From NCBI GenBank assembly GCA_964546275.1, contig CAZJJG010000031.1, positions 1-11,013 on the forward strand: a DNA stretch of 11,013 bases. Reading direction: 5' to 3'. The stretch comes from MED-G78 sp964546275. GTDB taxonomy: Bacteria; Pseudomonadota; Gammaproteobacteria; Magnimaribacterales; D2472. Below the pieces are notes generated by a model. That model was not told the origin of the DNA, searched no databases, and saw only the letters and a list, made by a program, of their open reading frames with translations. Below are positions 5,933-11,013 of the stretch, one piece after another (the first letter of the stretch is position 1; the number at the start of each line of letters is the position of its first letter). The translations under genes and the position numbers were made by a program.

Positions 5933-7120
5933 TTATACTTTGATTTTAAGGAATTTTCTTTTACCAACTTGATAGATTGCTTCGCTGCCTTTTAGAATTT
6001 CTAATTTAACGTCTTCAACTTTTTCTGAATCTATTTTTACTCCACCCTGCTTAATAAGTCTCATAGCTTCTGATGTGCTTGCTGCCATTTCAGCATTTTT
6101 TAATAAATTTGTTAAAGGGATGCTATCGCCGTCAATATCCATACTTAGAGATGGTATGTCTTCTGGCATAAGGCCTTTTTGAAATCTTTGTAAGAATGCT
6201 TCTCTACAGATTTTGCCATCACCATCAGCATGGAACCTATCTACAAGCTCTTCAGCTAAAATAAATTTTATATCTCTTGGGTTTTTACCTGCTTCCATCT
6301 CCTTTTTTAGGGCCGCTATGTCTTTCTCTGGCATAAAACTAAGAAGTTCAAACCATCTCCACATCAGCTCATCTGAAATTGACATTATTTTTCCAAACAT
6401 CTCATCAGGAACATCATCAACCCCTATATAGTTATTAAGAGATTTAGACATCTTATTGGTCCCATCTAGACCTTCAAGAATTGGAACCGTTAAAACAACT
6501 TGAGGCTCTTGATCGTATGCTCTTTGAAGTTCTCTTCCAACTAATAAATTGAATTTCTGATCCGTCCCTCCACACTCAACGTCAGCCTTTAAAGCAACAG
6601 AGTCATAGCCTTGTATTAATGGATATAAAAACTCGTGCACAGCAATACTTTGATTAGCGGTATATCGCTTATTAAAATCATCTCTTTCAAGCATACGCGC
6701 AACATTATATTTAGAAGCTAGTTGAATAAGGCCAGCAGCTCCAAGATCATTGCACCACTCCGAGTTAAAGCGAATTTCTGTTAAATCTTTATTTAAAATT
6801 TTGAAAACTTGTTGCTGATAAGTTTTAGCATTTTCAGCAACCTGATCAGCATCTAAAGTTGGTCTTGTTTTATTTTTTCCAGACGGATCTCCTATCTGCC
6901 CTGTAAAGTCTCCAATAAGAAATATAACTTTATGGCCAAGCTCTTGAAAATGTCTTAATTTATTTAAAAGGACTGTATGACCTAAATGAAGATCTGGTGC
7001 AGTTGGATCAAAACCTGCTTTAATAACTAATTGTTTGCCTGACTCAAGTTTCTTCTTAAGATCTGCTTCAGTAAGAATCTCGTCAGTGCCCCGTTTGATT
7101 AGTTTTAATGCCTCTTTCAT
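5933..7120 (-). CDS. tyrS: Tyrosyl-tRNA synthetase
   Basis: Class I aminoacyl-tRNA synthetase that charges tRNA-Tyr in the cytosol. The length of 395 residues and the KMSKS form of the second signature put it in the TyrZ-like bacterial group (about 400 residues), not the E. coli type. The HIGH-type motif is HLGH at 45-48, preceded by GFDPTAPDL. GDFTGQIGDPSGK follows at 70-82, and KMSKS at 223-227 is in LDGTNKMSKSLNNYIG. The C-terminal S4 RNA-binding domain runs from about 334 to the end, with LIKQGGVKID and VGKRKFLKIKV. Everything expected is intact. The gene is divergent from putA across 128 bases, and the FKBP gene follows it after 2 bases. No clear Shine-Dalgarno sequence precedes the ATG. 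Confidence 0.98.
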   Translation of the reverse strand: MKEALKLIKRGTDEILTEADLKKKLESGKQLVIKAGFDPTAPDLHLGHTVLLNKLRHFQELGHKVIFLIGDFTGQIGDPSGKNKTRPTLDADQVAENAKTYQQQVFKILNKDLTEIRFNSEWCNDLGAAGLIQLASKYNVARMLERDDFNKRYTANQSIAVHEFLYPLIQGYDSVALKADVECGGTDQKFNLLVGRELQRAYDQEPQVVLTVPILEGLDGTNKMSKSLNNYIGVDDVPDEMFGKIMSISDELMWRWFELLSFMPEKDIAALKKEMEAGKNPRDIKFILAEELVDRFHADGDGKICREAFLQRFQKGLMPEDIPSLSMDIDGDSIPLTNLLKNAEMAASTSEAMRLIKQGGVKIDSEKVEDVKLEILKGSEAIYQVGKRKFLKIKV

Positions 7121-7213
7121 ATATTGCTAGACTACCATAGTATTCTTGAGAGATTTAGAAAATTCCCTAGTTTTTAATCATAAAAAGGTTCCTGTTTTAT
7201 GGCGATAGAAAGA

Positions 7214-7241
7214 TTGATACTTGCGAGCATAAGATTAAAAT
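7214..7241 (+). promoter_or_regulatory. putA promoter predicting a leaderless mRNA
   Basis: TTGATA (7214-7219) and TAAAAT (7236-7241), each 5/6 to consensus, are separated by 16 bases. The putA ATG starts 8 bases after the last base of the -10, just where transcription should begin. There is no Shine-Dalgarno sequence. The rest of the 7121-7248 gap shows no further recognisable element, and I could not identify a convincing tyrS promoter in it. Confidence 0.6.
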
Positions 7242-7248
7242 ACTACAG

Positions 7249-10200
7249 ATGTTATCCATAGATAAAAAATTTTATTCCGAAGAGGTTCTGGCTAAGAGCT
7301 TCATCGCTGATAGCGAGTTTCTGGATAATGCATCTATAGAAAAAGATGCAATAAGCATTATTAATCTATGCAGAGAAAGAAAGAGTGAGCGCACTCAGCT
7401 TGATGCATTTTTAAGTGAGTATGGTCTTTCAAACAATGAGGGAGTTGCTCTCATGTGTTTGGCTGAGTCTCTTTTAAGAATACCTGATAGCCACACAAGA
7501 AATATTTTAATATCTGAAAAGTTATCCGCTGGCGCATGGGAAGCTCATCTAAATAAAGCTGATAGCCTGCTCGTAAATGCTTCAACATGGGGACTTTTAC
7601 TAGCAGGTAAAATTATTAAGCCTTCCGATGAATTATCAAATAACCCTCTTAAATGGCTGAATGCATTAACTAAAAAGTCAGGTGAAATCCCTATAAGAGA
7701 AGCCATTATGATGGCTATGAAAATTCTCAGTGGAGAATTTGTAATGGGAAGAGACTTTAAAGACATCAATGCAATTAAAGGCATTGAAAAAAATCTTTAC
7801 TCATTTGATATGCTTGGGGAAGCCGCCAGAACTGAAGCCCAAGCTCAGAATTATTTTTTAGCCTATGAAGATGCAATAAACAATGTAAGCGCCATTAATT
7901 CTGCCCATCAATCTAATAATGGTATCTCAATAAAAATTTCTGCCTTAAGTCCAAAATATGAAATGCTTAATCAGGAGCACATTAAAAATAATTTATTGCC
8001 TAAGTTAGAGTCATTGATAGATCTTGCTTTTAGTAAAAATGTAGAAATAACAATAGATGCTGAGGAGCAAGATAGGCTTTCTGTCAGTCTTCAGCTTATT
8101 AAAGCCATCTTATTGGATAAGAAGTATAAGGATTGGAATAACATAGGAATGGCTGTTCAAGCTTACGGAAAGAGATCTATAGAAGTTATCGACTGGGCAG
8201 AGGATATTCTAAAAAATAGAGCTCCTATTCATGTTCGATTAGTAAAAGGTGCTTATTGGGATTATGAGATTAAGCAGTCACAAATTAAATCCCATCCTGG
8301 TTATTCTGTTTATACAAATAAAGCTTTGACTGACCTTAGCTTTCTTCATACTGCAAAGAAAATTTTTGATACAAAAAAAATCTACCCAAAATTTGCCACA
8401 CACAATGCGCACACTATTGCTTCTATTTATCATATGGGCACTGATCATGAATATGAATTTCAAAGGTTATTTGGTATGGGTGAGTTGTTATATGACTCTG
8501 CTAGTAAGGTATGTGAAGATTTTCCTGAAACCAGTATTTATGCACCTATAGGTGCATATAAAGACTTGCTGCCTTATCTTGTTAGAAGACTGCTAGAGAA
8601 TGGAGCCAATAGTTCTTTTATTAATAGACTCTTAGATGCAAATATTGAGGCTAAAAAATTAGCAGAAAACCCAGCAGAAGTATTAAAATCTAAAATTGAA
8701 AATAAATCGCTCTTAAAAATAAGACTACCAAAAAATATGTTTAGTGATAGAAATAACTCACCTGGAATAGACCTAACTGAAGTTGAGAATATTGAAAAAG
8801 TTAAGTCGAATCTTAAGAAATATGACGGGGCTAGCTTTAATGCAGTATCCTCAATTTTTAATTCTGATACATCAAGTAATCAAAAACTAGAAGTGCTTTC
8901 TTTGTGTGATAACAGAGTGTTGGGCTCAGTTACTTTTGATAGTCCTATGTGTATTAAAGAACATATAGAAAAAGCTGATAAAAATAATGGATGGGGCAAA
9001 ACTGATATTAAGGATAGAGCTGTAATCTTAAATAAAGTTGCTGACCTTATTCAATTAAATGCTGATGAGCTTCTTTATCTCTTACTCCATGAGACAGGCA
9101 AAACTATTCATGATGCATGGGATGAATTAAGAGAAGCGGAAGACTTTCTTCGTTTTTATTGCAATGAAGCCCTAAAACTTCAATCTGATTCTATTGAATT
9201 AAAAGGTCCTACAGGAGAATTGAATGAACTTTCATATTTTCCAAAAGGAACGTTTCTATGTATTAGCCCATGGAATTTTCCAGCTGCAATTTTAGTTGGT
9301 CAAATTAGTGCGGCTCTGGTGACTGGAAATAATGTAATAGCAAAACCATCGGAAAACTCTTCATTGATAGGTCATAAAATAATACAACTTTTCCATGAGG
9401 CTGGTGTCCCAGCAGATGCTTTGAAACTAGTACTTGGTGGCGGTGAGCAAGGTGATGCTCTTAGCCTTATAGAGGATATCCAAGGGGTAAGTTTTACCGG
9501 ATCTCATAAAACAGCCAAGTGCATCAATAAGAATTTAGCTGCAAAAGAAGGAGCTTTAACTCCAATCATTGCTGAAACAGGTGGTTTGAATGTAATGGTT
9601 GTAGATTCAAGCGCGCTGTTAGAACAAGTTACAGATGATGTTATAAGATCATCTTTTAATTCAGCTGGCCAAAGATGTTCAGCGCTTAGACTTATACTTG
9701 TTCAAGAAGAGATATATGAAAGTATGTGGGAATTATTAACAGGTGCTATGCAAGAACTAACTTTAGATACCCCGGATAATTTTGAAACTGACGTAAGTCC
9801 TATTATTAATAAAAAGTCCTTCGCCCAACTTAAGAAATATATTGATTCGTTTGATAAAGGTAATAAAAAGTATCAGTCTCATGATCATATTCCTGAAAAG
9901 AATATTATTTCACCCTGTTTGATTGAGCTAAATTCTTTAAGTGAAATTTCCGAAGAACAGTTCGGACCAATCTTACATATCTTTAAATACAAAACTTCCT
10001 CTCTAAAAAATAATCTAATTGAGATAAATAATAAGAATTATGGGCTTACTATGGGTGTTCACTCTAGAGTTGAATCAAAGCATGATGAAATTGCCTCTTC
10101 TCTAACTGCTGGGAATGCATATATAAATAGAGATATGGTTGGAGCAGTTGTTGGCGTTCAACCCTTTGGCGGTGAAGGGCTTTCTGGTTCTGGATTAAAA

Positions 10201-10308
10201 GCTGGTGGCCCAAACTATTTATTACAATTTGTAAACGAACGAGTAATTTCTAAAAATACTGTTGCCTTTGGTGGCAATACTGAATTACTTAATCTTGATA
10301 AACAATAG
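7249..10308 (+). CDS. putA: Bifunctional proline dehydrogenase / L-glutamate-gamma-semialdehyde dehydrogenase
   Basis: Oxidises proline to glutamate in two steps, with FAD in the first domain and NAD+ in the second. At 1019 residues it is a compact (type A) PutA: it lacks the N-terminal ribbon-helix-helix DNA-binding domain and the extra C-terminal domain of longer forms such as that of E. coli, so it should not repress its own gene. The proline dehydrogenase barrel spans about 180-465: KISALSPKYE (229-238), ITIDAEEQDR (267-276), VRLVKGAYWDYE (329-340), FATHNAHT (382-389) and YLVRRLLENGA with Arg446 and Arg447 for the proline carboxylate. The aldehyde dehydrogenase part covers about 540-1005: SPWNFP with Asn676, FTGS (749-752), AETGG with Glu776 and GQRCS with catalytic Cys810. 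It is followed after 2 bases by an M23-type peptidase gene. Confidence 0.97.
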   Translation: MLSIDKKFYSEEVLAKSFIADSEFLDNASIEKDAISIINLCRERKSERTQLDAFLSEYGLSNNEGVALMCLAESLLRIPDSHTRNILISEKLSAGAWEAHLNKADSLLVNASTWGLLLAGKIIKPSDELSNNPLKWLNALTKKSGEIPIREAIMMAMKILSGEFVMGRDFKDINAIKGIEKNLYSFDMLGEAARTEAQAQNYFLAYEDAINNVSAINSAHQSNNGISIKISALSPKYEMLNQEHIKNNLLPKLESLIDLAFSKNVEITIDAEEQDRLSVSLQLIKAILLDKKYKDWNNIGMAVQAYGKRSIEVIDWAEDILKNRAPIHVRLVKGAYWDYEIKQSQIKSHPGYSVYTNKALTDLSFLHTAKKIFDTKKIYPKFATHNAHTIASIYHMGTDHEYEFQRLFGMGELLYDSASKVCEDFPETSIYAPIGAYKDLLPYLVRRLLENGANSSFINRLLDANIEAKKLAENPAEVLKSKIENKSLLKIRLPKNMFSDRNNSPGIDLTEVENIEKVKSNLKKYDGASFNAVSSIFNSDTSSNQKLEVLSLCDNRVLGSVTFDSPMCIKEHIEKADKNNGWGKTDIKDRAVILNKVADLIQLNADELLYLLLHETGKTIHDAWDELREAEDFLRFYCNEALKLQSDSIELKGPTGELNELSYFPKGTFLCISPWNFPAAILVGQISAALVTGNNVIAKPSENSSLIGHKIIQLFHEAGVPADALKLVLGGGEQGDALSLIEDIQGVSFTGSHKTAKCINKNLAAKEGALTPIIAETGGLNVMVVDSSALLEQVTDDVIRSSFNSAGQRCSALRLILVQEEIYESMWELLTGAMQELTLDTPDNFETDVSPIINKKSFAQLKKYIDSFDKGNKKYQSHDHIPEKNIISPCLIELNSLSEISEEQFGPILHIFKYKTSSLKNNLIEINNKNYGLTMGVHSRVESKHDEIASSLTAGNAYINRDMVGAVVGVQPFGGEGLSGSGLKAGGPNYLLQFVNERVISKNTVAFGGNTELLNLDKQ

Positions 10309-10310
10309 TA

Positions 10311-11013
10311 ATGATAGGATTTAAAAGAATATCTTTTAAATACGTACTCTTAGTTTTTATGTTTTTTATTGGATTTATTCTCTTAGTAAATCTTGATATT
10401 CAAAATAATCCTGAACTCCCTATAGAAGATATTTTTGAATCTGAAGAAGTAGTTGCTGCAACTCCACTTTCAAAGTCATATGATTTTTATACAGTCAAAG
10501 ATGGTGAAAACCTTTCTATAATTTTTGAGGAGTTTAAGGTTCCACTGAATACGGCATACAAAATTTTTAGAAAAGATAAAGCTGGGTCACTTAGAGATAT
10601 AAGACCAGGTAACAAGATGAAATTTACCTATCTCAATGATGAAATAACCAAGATAGAAATTATTAAAGACAATATTAGTTCATTAGTAATTGATATCAGT
10701 GAAGAGATTTTAATAGAACAAATTACCAAAGAGCCTGAAGTGGTTATTAGTTTTAAAAGTGGTGTTATAAGCTCATCATTCTATGAAGCTGGAGTTAAAG
10801 CCGATATACCAGACAGCGTTATTATGGATTTGGCGTACCTATTTGGCTGGGATATTGATTTTGTCTTTGACATAAGAAAAGGTGATGCTTTTAGATTAAT
10901 TTATGAAACTGTTTATGCTGAAGGTGAAATTGCTAAAAATGGAGATATAGTCTTTGCTGAATTTATTAATCAAGGTGAAACCTATACTGCCTATAGATTT
11001 ATAAATCCATCAA
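10311..11013 (+). CDS. M23-family murein endopeptidase, MepM/YebA-like (partial, N-terminal part)
   Basis: The frame opens at the ATG 2 bases after the putA stop and runs off the right edge; 234 residues are visible. A single N-terminal membrane anchor (about 10-28) leads to a periplasmic portion. Residues about 57-108 (FYTVKDGENLSIIFEEF ... IRPGNKMKF) form an OapA/LysM-like peptidoglycan-binding region. The part from about 150, with SSFYEAG, IMDLAYLFGWDIDFVFDIRKGD and FRLIYE, matches the domain that precedes the catalytic domain in MepM/YebA and Csd3-type endopeptidases. The zinc-binding HxxxD and HxH motifs would lie beyond the window, so activity cannot be judged. The family cuts peptide cross-links to allow cell-wall growth. 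Coupled translation with putA is likely from the spacing; no strong ribosome site is visible. Confidence 0.88.
   Translation, partial: MIGFKRISFKYVLLVFMFFIGFILLVNLDIQNNPELPIEDIFESEEVVAATPLSKSYDFYTVKDGENLSIIFEEFKVPLNTAYKIFRKDKAGSLRDIRPGNKMKFTYLNDEITKIEIIKDNISSLVIDISEEILIEQITKEPEVVISFKSGVISSSFYEAGVKADIPDSVIMDLAYLFGWDIDFVFDIRKGDAFRLIYETVYAEGEIAKNGDIVFAEFINQGETYTAYRFINPS

Noticed and set aside
7171..7181. TATGAT on the minus strand as a -10 for tyrS
   Set aside because: No acceptable -35 lies 15-19 bases upstream, and another candidate (TACTAT closer to the ATG) is equally weak, so I do not call a tyrS promoter.

Overview
The window looks like chromosomal DNA of an AT-rich (by eye about one third G+C), densely packed, free-living proteobacterium. 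A marine gammaproteobacterium of the SAR86 type is my best guess, not a proof. The clues are intergenic gaps of 1-30 bases, weak or absent Shine-Dalgarno sequences, two small lipoproteins of envelope type, and a tyrS gene divergent from an M23 peptidase of the MepM/YebA kind, which is a familiar gammaproteobacterial neighbourhood. The short Psd-PssA pair is, in contrast, of the kind often seen in alphaproteobacteria. There is no insertion sequence, prophage structural gene, CRISPR array or rRNA.

Layout. (1) 1-349: the last 61 codons of an unidentified plus-strand gene, meeting tail to tail a solitary tRNA-Ile(GAT) on the minus strand with its own promoter. (2) 3282-350, minus strand: a probable five-gene operon in the order YciC-like membrane protein, APS-kinase-like P-loop kinase, HxGH nucleotidyltransferase, psd, pssA. 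(3) 3311-5422, plus strand: a prolyl oligopeptidase lipoprotein, divergent from the operon with interlocking promoters. (4) 7120-5433, minus strand: tyrS followed after 2 bases by an FKBP-type lipoprotein, convergent with the oligopeptidase. (5) 7249 to the right edge, plus strand: a compact bifunctional putA with a promoter that predicts a leaderless mRNA, followed after 2 bases by an M23-family cell-wall peptidase cut by the window end.

Working together. Psd and PssA make phosphatidylethanolamine from CDP-diacylglycerol and serine. The oligopeptidase cleaves proline-containing peptides and PutA oxidises proline to glutamate, so both fit peptide and proline scavenging, although they are separate transcription units. 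The FKBP lipoprotein and the M23 peptidase belong to envelope maintenance.

The least ordinary part is the overlapping kinase and nucleotidyltransferase pair at 1764-2556. It is translationally coupled and embedded in the phospholipid operon. The kinase keeps its ATP site but not the usual APS-site motifs, and the PssA downstream lacks the normally conserved Arg of its CDP-alcohol motif. The substrate of the pair cannot be read from the sequence.
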